Below are positions 1-9,880 of a stretch of DNA of 64,000 nucleotides, one piece after another. This stretch comes from Haemaphysalis longicornis. Its lineage: Eukaryota; Arthropoda; Arachnida; Ixodida; Ixodidae. Made by a program: the position numbers and the translations under genes. Under the pieces are notes generated by a model. The model was given only the letters and a program-made list of their open reading frames with translations, had not been told where the DNA came from and did not search any database. Within the stretch, counting starts at the first letter, position 1; each line of letters starts with the position of its first letter. The stretch spans positions 186,001-250,000 of the forward strand of contig JABSTR010001237.1 of assembly GCA_013339765.2 (NCBI GenBank), in the 5' to 3' direction.

Positions 1-479
1 AATATGACTGAAGAAGTCGCCAATGCTTCCTTGCCTTAAATTCCTCCTTCATGTGAGAACGTCTGCTTGCATATCTGCAAGCGTCACGTATTCTTCGTAA
101 ACGTTGGACAGCAACGCCAACGTGTTGGCAGTGCCTGGCGTTGATGGTAGCGAAATTACATGCTTATAATGGCCTTTGCGAATGCATGCCAAATTCGCGA
201 CTACATGCAAAATTATGGCCTCCAAGATCAAAGTTTGTTACCCCGGCGGGAGTCAAGCCAATTTCCATCCAATCCGAAGCTATAGTCAGGTGACTTAGGA
301 TTCAAAATTGCGTTGTCCTAAAGTCGCACCATGGCTCTGTCGCGGAAACTTTTGTTGGGAAAATCGAACTTTTGGCTTCCTTTAGTCCGAAATATTCGTT
401 GTTCAGAATAGCCTCCTAGACAGCATTTGTAACAGAGACCTCCTTCACAAAAAAGACAAAGCTCGGTCATTTAATATTG
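1..479. other. No recognisable feature
   Basis: AT-rich sequence. The only open frames are short, with no motif I recognise. I see no repeat end, tail or target-site duplication. It may be old repeat or unique intergenic DNA. Confidence 0.4.
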
Positions 480-2000
480 CTCCTAAAATTCGCTATAAAT
501 AAAAAACGCGCGAACCCCTCGACGCAAGGTTGAAACACTGAAAAATTACTACCAAAATGAAATTCTTCAAAATGAAACACCCACGAAAACTGGCAACTAA
601 TTAAAGAATTTCTTAAACTAAACGTGCAGCCTCACCATGCGTCCTACTTCGCCTGATGAGGCTCATATTGCCCTTGTCAAATTAAAAAAATAAACACTGG
701 CCATGGCTTAAACTTAATTCACCCGTTCGAAATAAAGGTTGTTTCCCGTGAGCTGTCTGTTGTCCTTGCTTGCAAAATTAATCACAGCTTTACAACAACC
801 TTTAATAACATCTCTACTGTTTTTCCGTCTGGACTTAAACATGGCAAAATTGTCCCGGTGTTCAAAAAAGGGGGAGCGTAATCTTTTAGGTAATTAGCGC
901 CCTCTAACTACCCTTCCGTTTTTAGTAAAAATAATTGAGAAGCTCATCTCATACCGTCTAATGGCGTATTTTGCTAAATTTAACCTTCTAACCAAATGCC
1001 AGCTCTGTTTTCGTTTTAACCTTACGGGCGCACATCGATAGCTGCACTTTTCCATAAGAGCAACCTGTCCACAGTATCTGAAAGGAATCGAATCCTACTT
1101 CTTAAATTTTCCTATCAAATAGATACTGGACAGTGTGCATGCTGCTGACACCTCCAATATCTCCCACTTTTCAAATGGTTACGATACAAGACGCCGACAC
1201 GCACTAACAGTCACACCACTCAATCCACGCAACAACTGCTTCAAATAATCGTACTTCACAAGAACCATTGTCGATTGGAACAACCACTCTAACAAGGCGG
1301 TAACCGAAAAATTACTATCTGCTTTCGAGTCGCACCTGCTCACATGATGCACCTTTTTCTGTTTTCTGTATATTTTGTGTATGTTTGTGTGTGTGTTTTG
1401 CCGCGAAAGGTACTCATGAAAATTGCGTTTCTCCAACCCTGCTAAGATCTTGAACAAAGATCGCCGTATTAATTAATAAATAAAAAAAAACCTTTTGGGA
1501 GAATTTGCGGTCATATAATTTTCAAATACGGTTAAACAACGAATTGACAAAGGCCACTGGGCTGGAGCTGTATTAATTGATTTTACTAAAGCTTCTGATA
1601 CCATTAATCTTGCTTTCAAAGCTAGAATCACTTGGAATTGTTGGACATCTCGTCACACTTTTGCGGAGCTAACTATAGCAGACCGGACTCCAGTTGTACA
1701 CGTTTCAAATTTAACTTCCCAGCCATAACTCATCAATCAAGGCGTTTGTCCAGGGCCAATTTTAGGTGCACTTCTCTTATTATTATACTTCAATGACTTG
1801 CCAGCATGCCTAAGTAACACCCGTTGTATTTTTTTCTGAAGATTGCACCACAATATCAAAAGATGAGACTAATTTGGACGTCCTAACTTAAAGCTAAACC
1901 AGGACCTCGAAAACATCTGCAGCACGGTGTCGCAAAAATACACTACAAATGAACCCCGCCAAAACAAGTATGTAACATTCAACACCACTAACAAGCAGCA
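480..2000 (+). mobile_element. Degenerate CR1/L2-type LINE reverse transcriptase
   Basis: Plus-strand reading with many stops and frameshifts follows a non-LTR reverse transcriptase. Around 730-890 it reads like the pre-RT segment ending LKHGKIVPVFKKG. About 900-1000 gives NYRPL-like then LVKIIEKLISYRL. About 1560-1610 gives AVLIDFTKASDTI, matching RT motif A with its Asp. About 1740-1800 reads INQGVCPGPILGALL, matching the GxPQGSxLGPLLF region, followed by FNDLP. About 1950-1980 resembles the later KT-YVTFN segment. CR1/L2 grouping rests on these motif spellings and is not certain. The element is dead. No endonuclease, 3' tail or TSD could be placed. Confidence 0.62.
1045..1500. other. Segment interrupting the LINE RT
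   Basis: Between the RT segment before motif A (ending near 1040) and the resumption near 1500, about 450 bp has no RT similarity I can read. It holds a short GT-rich patch near 1380-1400 and an A-rich end near 1472-1490. This could be an insertion or extreme decay. I saw no terminal repeats or TSD. Confidence 0.3.
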
Positions 2001-2478
2001 ACAACAGCTCAAACAATATATTTTTTTCTTTCGCACTTGCTGTTTTTTTTACATCTAACACCATCTATTTACAGACAAAGTATCCTGGACCTTCAAAAAT
2101 TTAAAAAGAGGGCAGCAAGTACTTCCGTGTATTAAAAAAAAAAAAGTCTTGTTTATGTGTGTCAACTCGCATCGAGCCCGGGGGCTCGATGGGCTAGTGA
2201 CGGGTAAGCGAAACTGTGCAATTTCGTTGTTATTACAAATGATAGCAATACAAACTTTAGGTCATTGTCTTCAATTGAACCGTAAATCCTGCTGATGAAG
2301 GTAGGTTTCTTGTTCAACTGATATGTGGGCAGCCAGTGCCCAGTGTTTCCCAGTGCCCAGTGGGTCATTGTCGTCCGTCCTAATGAACCAATTTTTTTTC
2401 TGACTTCATATTTGTGATGTCGGAAGTCCTTTTAGATCATGAAAATGTTTTCACAATCTTAAGCTAAAAACTAAAGTT
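2001..2478. other. No recognisable feature
   Basis: AT-rich. There is a short direct repeat of a CCAGTGCCCAGTG-like unit near 2332-2362. Nothing else is recognised. Confidence 0.35.
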
Positions 2479-3350
2479 TTGGGCATCAAAGGATGGTTAC
2501 AACGTTGGTCCCCCGTTAAATTAAGGAGGAGGGGGAAGGGGTATGCTCCCTTTTACGTGCACATATGCACACGCTTCTCGCGCGCGTCTGCATGCAAAGG
2601 CACATTGTTACGAAGACTCGGAGCTCGAGCACCTCCGGTACTCATGGAAGTGCAGCATAAGCCAGCCGCGAGCTTGCGAAGTCACCCTCACTAGCTTTCG
2701 CTGTCGCGTACCAAATTTAAAATATTACTTGCATCGCTCTAATCTGGCCTCGTCGCCGTTATACGCCATCTGCAAAGAACCAGAAACAATCGACCATTTC
2801 TTCTTCTCCTGCCGACAGTTCTCCTCTATAAGACGAAGATACTTAGAAAGCACAAGCAGCCAGCTAAACCTCCCGCTGTCTGCTACACTTATTTTGTCAT
2901 TCGGGGCGAAGGAACTGGGATTCTGCCACGGGGATCTTTGCCGTGCGTTACACGCATTCATCCTGGAATCAGTCCGTCCGCCGTGTTAGACATCATTTGG
3001 CCCTGCTGGATTCCCCTGTCAAGTATATGCGCGCCGAGCTCACTGCTTCGTCTGTACCACTTTCTTTCTTCGTGTTTCTTAGTTCCAATTTTCATTAAAT
3101 AGTGTTCATTTTTACTATTTTTTTATTTCTTTCTCTAATCTCCTTACTTTGATTTCTCTAGTCATCTACTGTTAATTCATTCTAATATTTAACTATTTCT
3201 CTTTCCCTACAAAAATTACATAATTTCTTTCGGTAAAGCGCCCATTTCCTGGCCAATCCCCCTGAGTGGGTACGCGCCATTTCACTGGAACCACCACCAC
3301 CACCACATTGAGTAATCCGGACATCCCTGCTTCCAAGCTCCGCCTTGTGC
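2479..3350 (+). mobile_element. 3' end of an I/R1-type LINE
   Basis: The frame at 2543-2989 ends with a Cys-His arrangement: C-AIC then ETIDHFFFSC, i.e. CxxC...H...C. This is the C-terminal knuckle typical of I/R1-group LINE ORF2 proteins. The preceding part has no usable RT, so the copy is 5' truncated. Downstream to about 3330 is an AT-rich 3' UTR-like stretch. A short hairpin (AAGCTCCGC / GCGGAGCTT) lies at about 3334-3358. The younger minus-strand LINE is inserted at the foot of this hairpin. Family assignment is by motif only. Confidence 0.6.
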
Positions 3351-3353
3351 GGA

Positions 3354-3364
3354 GCTTCTTGGAG
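3354..3364. repeat. 11-bp TSD, left copy
   Basis: GCTTCTTGGAG here is repeated exactly at 6450-6460, bracketing the minus-strand LINE. A TSD of this size is expected from target-primed reverse transcription. The final GAG runs straight into the (GA)n tract. Confidence 0.8.
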
Positions 3365-3387
3365 AGAGAGAGAGAGAGAGAGAGAAA
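3362..3387. repeat. (GA)n tract, the LINE 3' tail
   Basis: A pure GA run that on the minus strand is (TC)n, lying just after an AATAAAG-TTCATT 3' end and abutting the TSD. I read it as the terminal repeat of the LINE, not an independent microsatellite. Confidence 0.8.
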
Positions 3388-3490
3388 TGAACTTTATTGA
3401 GAATGTCCTGCGGAGGTGGTTGGGGGACCACGCAGGGTCGCCCGCCACCCGACTTTGTTAATGGCGTCTTCGTGATGTTGCCTCCCCAGC

Positions 3491-4927
3491 CTACGCTGAA
3501 CCAGCCCGCAGATGGCCGTTGGGGACGTGCCCTCGACCACCCGCACGCTCAGTGTCTCGCGCTTGCCGGGACAGAGCCACCTCGAGCCGCTGGACTGCCA
3601 GTAGCTGATTTGCTAGTTCGTGTGAATGCACTGCTCTTTGTATGTCTTCTGGCAGCCGTCCAGGGAAGGCTGCCGCTTCTGTGGGGTGTAGTTCACAGTT
3701 CCACAAGATGTGGGTCAGGGTCGCCTTAGAGTTGTTGCACACACTGCACACGTCGCTGCGGAACAGTTCCGGGCACACGTGGCGCGCGAGCGCCGGAGTC
3801 AGAACTGATCGCATCTGTATCTGCCTATAAAGCACTGCTTGTTCTCGCGTGAGTTTAGGGTGGGGTGGGGGCATGGTCCGACGACCGTACCTGTACCACC
3901 CCAGCACTTCTGCATACTCTTGTATTGGATCGTTTTCTTCGTCGTCTCGGTCACCTGTGTCGGCGTTCACTGCACCACACCTTTCACAGTCTTCGCAGTC
4001 TACCCCAGCCGTTGAGACGAGGGAGGTGGTGGTCGTCGCGCATCTGGTGAGAGCTCGCGCGGCGGCGTCCGCCGTCTCGTTACGGTTGGGGTTGCTGCTG
4101 CTGCACCCGTTGCTGTCTGTGGTAGTGTGTGCCGGGAACCACCTTAGATGGGTGGTGGGCACTGCGTCGCGCACTGGTTTACGCACTTCACTGCACCGTA
4201 TCACTTTCACTGCTTCGCTGCACACCGTGTTTGTTGCGTAGTTCTTGATGGCTGAGCGCGAGTCACTCAGGATCCTGGAGCATCGGGGATCCGTGAGTGT
4301 CAACGCTATGGCCATCTCTTCCGCCTGGCATGCCGACGATGCTCCGACGCTGCAGGCGTTGCAGATTTCACCGGTGGTGGCCTTGACCACCACGGCCACG
4401 TAGGTGTCTTGTCTATGTGGGTATTTTGCTGCGTCGACGAAGAGGGCCCCGGTGTCGGCAGCGTGTGTGTCTGTAAGGGTCTTTGCTCGTGCTGCGCGTC
4501 TTCCCGGGTTGTTTGCCGGGTTGACGTTCCTGGGCATTGGTGAGACTTGGAGTCGTCGCCTGGCGCCTTCCGGTAGGGAGGGGGCTGCCTGTGTTTGCGG
4601 TGTTTCTGCCTCTGAGAAGCCCAGTCTGGTGAGTATGTTCCTCCCCGTCTTAGTCCTCCTGAGGCGTTCTATTTGGGCTGTCCGCTGGGCCTCCGCAATT
4701 TCTTCTAGGGTGTTGTGGACGCCTAGCTCAAGTAGTTTGGCCGTGCTGGCGCAATTGAGGAGTCCCAGGGCAGCCTTGTATGTCTTGCGTATTGCAGCGT
4801 TGATTTTGTCTCGTTCGTGGGCCTTCCAGCCGTGAAAGGCCCCGATGTAAGACACGTGGCTTGTTGCAAATGATTGGACCAGCCGGAGGAGACTTGCCTC
4901 TTTCATGCCTCGATGCCGGTTGGCCAC
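3491..4927 (-). pseudogene. LINE ORF2 C-terminal half: RNase H and Cys-His tail
   Basis: 478 codons, separated from the RT frame by one frameshift near 4945. After a linker, residues about 160-290 read as RNase H: ALFVDAAKY (first Asp), QAEEMAIALTL (Glu), ILSDSRSAIKNY (Asp), and a later WFPAHT segment with a downstream Asn/Glu. Residues about 395-420 have CSVCNNSKATLTHILWNC, the CxxC...H...C tail. RNase H would remove template RNA during target-primed synthesis. The Met at 4927 is an arbitrary start inside the ancestral ORF. Confidence 0.88.
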
Positions 4928-5142
4928 GCGCTTGATGAGGCGTGTAGCCGCTCCAGTTTGGTCACCAGTCTGTCGACTGTGGTTCCGTTACCTCTGCTTG
5001 CTTCGAGGAACATTCCGAGCACTCGGAGCATCGTGACTCTTGGGATGACGGTGTCATCGCTTGTGTGTAATGTGATCTTTTCTGCGCCTTGGGCGGCTTG
5101 TTTCCGGTATCTTCCCGGTGGTGGGATGATGAGGAGTTCTGA

Positions 5143-6449
5143 CTACTGTGGTGAACATTTAAGGCCCGTGTCTGCAAGGTGGCTTTCAATGGTGTTAATG
5201 GCGGCTTGTAGCGTTTCTTCTATGTGGCCGTCGCTGCCCCCGGAGACCCACAGCGTGATTTCGTCCGCATATATAGTGTAGCGGACTTGCGGGACCTCCG
5301 AGAGCAGGCGGTTGGCCACTCCAATCATGACCAAATTGAAGAGTAATGGCGATATTACTGAGCCTTGTGGGGTTCCTATGCTGCCCAGCGCTCGTTCTTG
5401 GAGTTGCAGGTTTCCCGCCTGGATCTTGACGGTTCGACTGGACAGGAAGTCCCGGATGTAGTTGTAGGTGCGTCGGCCCATTCCTAACCGAGAGACCTGC
5501 TTCAAGATGGCCGAGTGGTTCACCTTGTCGAAGGCGCTCTGGAGGTCGAGGCCGATCACTGCTCTGTTGTCTCTGGTGGGTACTGTCGTGTAGAGGACTT
5601 CGTGTTCTAGTAACAGCATAGCATCTTGGGTACTGACCTTCTCCCGGAACCCTAGCATGGTGTCCGGATAGATGCCTTCTTGCTCGAGGTAACGTTGCCA
5701 CCTGTTTCGTAGTACGTGCTCGAGCACCTTCCCCACGCATGACGTTAGTGAGATCGGGCGGAGGTGGTCTATGCTGGGGGGTTTACCGGGTTTGGGTATG
5801 AGCACCGTCCGGGCCGTTTTCCACTGCGACGGTAGCTTGCCAGTTTGCCAGCAGCGGTTGTAGTATTTCGTTAGGGCCGTGATGGCCCCATCGTTCAGAT
5901 TTCGTAAGGCTTTGTTGGAGATCTGGTCGGGACCGGCTGCGGACTTACAGTTGAGTTCCTGTAGCACAGCCCGGACTTCCCACTCCTCGATGTCTTTATC
6001 CAGGTTTGGATTGTCGGTTCCTTGGTAATCTTCGTGCTGTTCTGCAGGGGTACTGGGCAGATATTTTGCATTGGTGCGCTTGCCTGTCTCTTTTTCTCCC
6101 AACTCTTTTAGTGCTGCGTGCATGGTTTGGGAGAGCCTGTGTTGTTGGTAACCCCTGGTCGATGTCTCGTCCAGGAGCTGGCGGAGGAGCTTCCATGTCT
6201 GGCCCTTGTGTAGTTGACCGTCGGCGGCGCTGCACATGGCGTACCACTGTTGGGTACACAGTTCTTGGCTGTACTTTTCGATGGCTCGTCCTATCTCGGC
6301 CACTTTCTTTCGGAGCTTGCGGTTATGTCTCTGTCGTTTCCATCGGCGTTGTAGCGATTTGCGAGCTTCGATCATGTGGGCTAATTTGCTGTCGACTTGG
6401 ATGATGTCCTCGTCGGTGTCGATTTCGGTGGTGGCTTCAGACGCCGCTT
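5143..6449 (-). pseudogene. LINE ORF2 reverse transcriptase segment
   Basis: The open frame begins at the truncation point. An ATG lies at 6375 but is internal to the original ORF. Residues are counted from that Met. A basic linker (about 1-120) leads into RT. Near 200-215 is WKTARTVLIPKPGKPP. About 275 has LDLQSAFDKVNH (motif A Asp present). About 340 has GTPQGSVISPLLFN (motif B). About 375 has YADEITLW where YADD is normal, so the second catalytic Asp is Glu. The frame ends at a TAG after KCSPQ, yet the same frame remains open downstream to about 4945. RT activity of this copy is doubtful because of both changes. Confidence 0.88.
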
Positions 6450-6460
6450 GCTTCTTGGAG
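6450..6460. repeat. 11-bp TSD, right copy
   Basis: Exact match of 3354-3364 (GCTTCTTGGAG), at the 5' truncation point of the minus-strand LINE. Confidence 0.8.
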
Positions 6461-6699
6461 TTTCACCTTCAGTGGAGAGACTTTGGCCTCCTTACATGGG
6501 GGAGGAGTGGGACTGGGGTTTCCACTCCTCAGTTCCCCAACGAGTTCCCCAAAGCGCGCGAGGTTCCCCCAAGGTACACACATGAAGACAGATTTTTTCT
6601 AAAGCCACGCAGATAATACACTCTGCGATAGAAGGAAAAAAAATTTCACCATCTTCCCGTAGGGGAACCCTGAGTAGTCTGCGAAGCAGCCCTCGGGTA
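6461..6699. other. No recognisable feature
   Basis: Sequence between the LINE and the SINE. It would have been continuous with the material left of 3354 before the LINE inserted. Several GTTCCCC/AGTTCCCCAA-like short repeats occur near 6530-6575. Nothing else is recognised. Confidence 0.35.
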
Positions 6700-6712
6700 G
6701 ACTCAAGTTCCA

Positions 6713-6948
6713 CCCGCCGCGGTGGCTCAGTGGCTAAGGCGTTGCACTGCTGAGCACGAGGTCGCGGGTTCGATCCCCGGCCGCGGCGGCCGCTTTTCTG
6801 ATGGAGGCGAAAAGCAAAAACGCCCGTGTGTACGAGATTTCGGCGCACGATAAAGATCCCCAAGTGGTCAAAATTAATCCGGAGCCCTCCACTACGGCGC
6901 GCCTCATCGCCTGCGTTGCGTCGGCGCGTTAAACCCCACAATCAATCA
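6713..6948 (+). mobile_element. tRNA-headed SINE (Ruka-like), near complete
   Basis: The 5' part carries pol III internal promoters: box A TGGCTCAGTGG and box B GGTTCGATCCC. The body GGAGGCGAAAAGCAAAAAC and AAAGATCCCCAAGTGGTC follows, then GGAGCCCTCCACTACGGCG and a short CAATCAATCA tail. It is flanked by 13-bp direct repeats GACTCAAG(T/C)TCCA at 6700-6712 and 6949-6961 with one mismatch, so both ends are present. The resemblance to the ixodid-tick SINE Ruka is from memory. A LINE elsewhere would supply reverse transcriptase. Confidence 0.88.
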
Positions 6949-7077
6949 GACTCAAGCTCCCATTAGTGGGGAGCGGATCGCGCGCGCGCGTCATTTATAC
7001 CGCGGAGCTACAGTGGCGCCTCCAGCGGAGTATGTAGCGGCTACCGTCGCGTCTCTAACCCTAAGCTGCTTTGCATT

Positions 7078-7310
7078 AGAGAGTTTTAGCATAGCGGCTC
7101 CCGTACGCTACGCTAAGGTTAGCGGGTAGCGGAACCGGACTGCGCATGCGCGCGCGGGGAGTGAGAGGAGGTTGCCCCTCAGCGGAGGGAAAGAGCGGGC
7201 ATGGCGAAGGCAGGCGGCGCCGAAGTAATCCACCCCACCGTAACGAATTTGCTCTCCCCAGTCGCGCCGTAGCGTTAGCGGACGGAGCACGCTATGAGCC
7301 GCAGGTGTTG
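7078..7310. mobile_element. Imperfect palindromic MITE, AGAGAGTTTTAGC ends
   Basis: The left end AGAGAGTTTTAGCATAGCGG continues through GGTAGCGGAACCGGACTGCG. The right part (about 7255-7310) read in reverse gives CATAGCGTGCTCCGTCCGC then GCTACGGCGCGACTGGGGAG, an imperfect inverted copy. The reverse complement of 7170-7305 also matches 8856-8990. No transposase is encoded. The right tip has diverged and no TSD is assigned. The same AGAGAGTTTTAGC tip occurs at 44057 on the minus strand. Confidence 0.55.
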
Positions 7311-7326
7311 CCACTCGTTGCGCAAT

Positions 7327-7445
7327 CCTGGAGAGGAGAGGAGGAATGCCGGAGAAAAGAGGAGCGTAGGAGAGGAGTGGAGGAATGCCGGAGAGGAGAG
7401 GAGATGAGACAAGGAGAGGGGAGGAGGGGGAGGAGGATGCGCATG
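7327..7445. repeat. Purine-rich GA/GGA low-complexity repeat
   Basis: Almost purely A and G, with a repeating GGAGAGGAGAGGAGGAATGC-like unit seen at least twice at about 50-bp spacing. Open frames here on either strand are compositional. Confidence 0.75.
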
Positions 7446-8126
7446 CGCAGTGGGGGTGTGGACGCCGCACAATGGTGGAGGGAACAGGCGTGACCATAAG
7501 CTGCTCCGCATCTATAACGTGGGAGGCCTTTCTGTGGACGCAGCGGGTGTTTGTTTAGGATAGTGGGATGGAACGTAAGGCGGGAGTTCGAAAATTGCGT
7601 GAGTGCATGGCATGATTTGATTATGGAAGGTGACATGTAATGAAGGAAGGCAGCCTGCCCCCGCAAAAGTGTGCGCGCGCAAGTACGTCGCAAAATGAGT
7701 CCAACGACAGCTCATCTGACCCGTCCCGTGGGTGCGCGCATTTATAAGGGTCAAAGCGGTGCGCCACAACGCACGCAAGTGTGCGGGTTAGACTCCTGGC
7801 TGCAAAGGAAACGAAATACAAACTTCCCGCATCTGCGCTCTTTAAGGACGCTCTGTTTGCCCGAACGTATGCCGTCTCTGCAGAAAATAAGCAGAAATTT
7901 ATTTCTGTTTTTTTTTCTGGTAGTGTCAGCGCAGTATATCGTCAATTTTGTTGTCTGTATAGCGCCAGTTTTTTCGGCTCACCCGCAAAACAAGGGAATT
8001 GTCAGCCAACCAGCCCAGATTCTGACGATTCTTCATGTGTGTTTGTGTAGGTAAACTGGTAGTAGCTATTGTACAAATCCAGCACAAAAGGCTGACATAT
8101 GTGTAGTTCGAAAATGCGTTTGGCAA
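7446..8126. other. No recognisable feature
   Basis: Mixed composition with several short overlapping frames on both strands and no recognised motif. No tails or inverted repeats were seen. Confidence 0.35.
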
Positions 8127-8128
8127 TA

Positions 8129-9191
8129 CAGTCGAACACGGATATATCGAACTCCAAGGGGATCGCGAAATAGTTCGATATATGAAAAATTCGATATAAA
8201 AATATGGGCTCTGAGACCTCGCCTATGGCGGACGATCACTTACCGATCGTCGCATTCAAAAATGACAACTAATTCCGCACTCACGACACAACGGGACGCT
8301 TTATTTCCGTGAAAAAAAAAAAAATCGCTGATTTTGGCCTGCTTCTTCGTCCTGGAAATGAAATTAAAGACGCTAGTCTCGATCTTCTCGAGGCTGCACA
8401 ACTAGAAAATTCCAGCAGTACGCTGCGCCTTCGCACACCATGCACAACACGCACGCAAAAGAGCAGCGCGCACGTACCACAAGAACTTTAGAGGTAACAA
8501 TTCCAAGGCTCTCTGAACGGACTCCAACAAAGCGCTCGCGATGGTCATCTCCGAGAGAAACAGTTATCTCCGAAAGGTGCGGGACAACTCGCCAAACAGC
8601 AGCAACAGCAGCAAAATGCAAAAGAAGGAAGATGCCGTCAGCGCCTTCGTTCCCTCTTCCCTTTCCCGAGACGTCATCGGGGGAAGACAGACCCAGAGAG
8701 AGAGAGAGAAAAAAACTATATTTCGGCAAGCCGGGAACGTACGCAGCCGAAAAAAAAAAAAAAAAAAAGAACGTGCGCAGTCGGGGCATCCCTACCTCGC
8801 ACTGTCACATTTTCTGAGCGTTCGGGCTTGTGTGCCTAGAGAGATTTAGCATACCGGGCTCCATCTGCTAACGCTACGGCGGCCGGTAGCGGGGCCCGAC
8901 TGGGTAAGCGCAAATTCGTTCCGATAGGGGGGATTAGTTCCGCGAGCCAGTCTTCGCCATGCCCGCGCATTCCTCCACATCCTCCTCAACCTCAATCGGG
9001 GGTGCAGCGACCGCCGAAGAGCACCTTCCAGCTCGCGCGGCGTTCGATATACCCAATGTCGGGAAAAATACGGTTCGATATAAACGTACGAATTCCTATA
9101 CTTTTACACAGAATTTTCAAGGGGATAATTTATGAGTTCGATATAGACAATAATTCGATATACCCGTGTTCGATATATCCGTGTTCGACTG
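8129..9191. mobile_element. Tigger/pogo-like non-autonomous element, TA-flanked
   Basis: The left end CAGTCGAACACGGATATATC is mirrored by GTTCGATATATCCGTG and TTCGACTG at the right end. TA dinucleotides flank both sides (8127-8128, 9192-9193), as in Tc1/mariner-superfamily insertions. CAGT... tips favour the Tigger/pogo branch. Subterminal GTTCGATATA motifs repeat several times at both ends. No transposase frame is recognised inside, and the core holds A-rich runs and a nested MITE half. Confidence 0.78.
8838..8990 (+). mobile_element. MITE half nested in the Tigger-like element
   Basis: Begins AGAGAGATTTAGCATACCGG and continues through CTGCTAACGCTACGGCGG, GGGGCCCGACTGGG and GCAAATTCGTTCC. 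This matches in reverse complement the right half of the 7078-7310 MITE. Only one half is present. Confidence 0.55.
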
Positions 9192-9534
9192 TATATGTTC
9201 TTTTTTCTTCAACGAGAACTTGGCCTACTGGCTTGCACAATTTGCCAAGTCTAAAATTGCAACGTGGCGAGTATGGCGACACACGTTTATATCTTAGCCA
9301 TTTTAAATCTTATCGAATATCGTTGTTGCTGTGTTTGTTTAATGTATCCGTTTCTTGAATACGCGAAATAATTTATTAACATACAGCACCGTTCTTCTTG
9401 CACTCAATGTCATCTATTAGTCGTTATTTTTTTATTTACGCCACCATTAGGTCCCCAGCCGTTGTAATCACAAATCGAAATCACAGCAGCGCGTCAAGCT
9501 TAACACCTTAACGGCACACACAGCCGCGGAAGTA

Positions 9535-9880
9535 TATTAGGGGCAAAGCCCCTTAAGGGCTGGGGCTGTTGGCGTCTCCTGTCGTCGTAGTCTTAATCCT
9601 CGTCTCACGTAGTCACGGTACTAAAACACCGGTAAACTCGTTTATTCCTCGCGCTAGAGAGCCCCGTGTTTCAAATACAAGAGACTTTTGGAGCAAAGCT
9701 GTATACTTGTACCCCCCAACGGTTTCACCTCCGTTGGCAAAAACGCCAAGGCGCCAAGGCTACACTTATGCACTGCATGCTTCGCCCCTTTTCAGGCACG
9801 TTAGTGGAGATGGCCGGGGATTTTTTGATTACTCGGTCCCCTTTCCTTTTACATCTGCGAAATTTTGTTCCTAAGTCCGA
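9535..9880 (+). repeat. Interspersed repeat A, copy 1 (one internal unit)
   Basis: Starts with a short hairpin (GGGGCAAAGCCCC), then GGGCTGGGGCTGTTGGCGTC, GTAGTCACGGTACTAAAACA, one internal unit ending CCTCGCGCTAGAG, AGCAAAGCTGTATAC, AACGGTTTCACCTCCGTT and a GGGATTTTTT end. Homologous copies lie at 21008 and 57640, all on the plus strand. The class is unknown. It contains no long ORF. Confidence 0.7.

Larger units (their letters stand above)
3365..6449 (-). mobile_element. Young 5'-truncated I-group LINE with (TC)n tail
   Basis: A 3.1-kb minus-strand insertion bounded by an 11-bp perfect TSD. Reading 5' to 3' (high to low coordinates): the end of the EN-RT linker, the RT domain, an RNase H domain, a C-terminal Cys-His motif, a short 3' UTR, AATAAAG (minus strand, about 3392-3398), then (TC)n touching the TSD. 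The endonuclease is missing, so the copy is 5' truncated. Only one internal stop (about 5142) and one frameshift (about 4945) interrupt the long frame, so it inserted recently relative to its neighbours. RNase H plus the Cys-His tail places it in the I/R1 superfamily group. The exact clade is not settled. Confidence 0.88.

Noticed and set aside
3397..5281. Several plus-strand frames of 110-143 codons
   Set aside because: Antisense shadows of the minus-strand LINE RT/RNase H frames.
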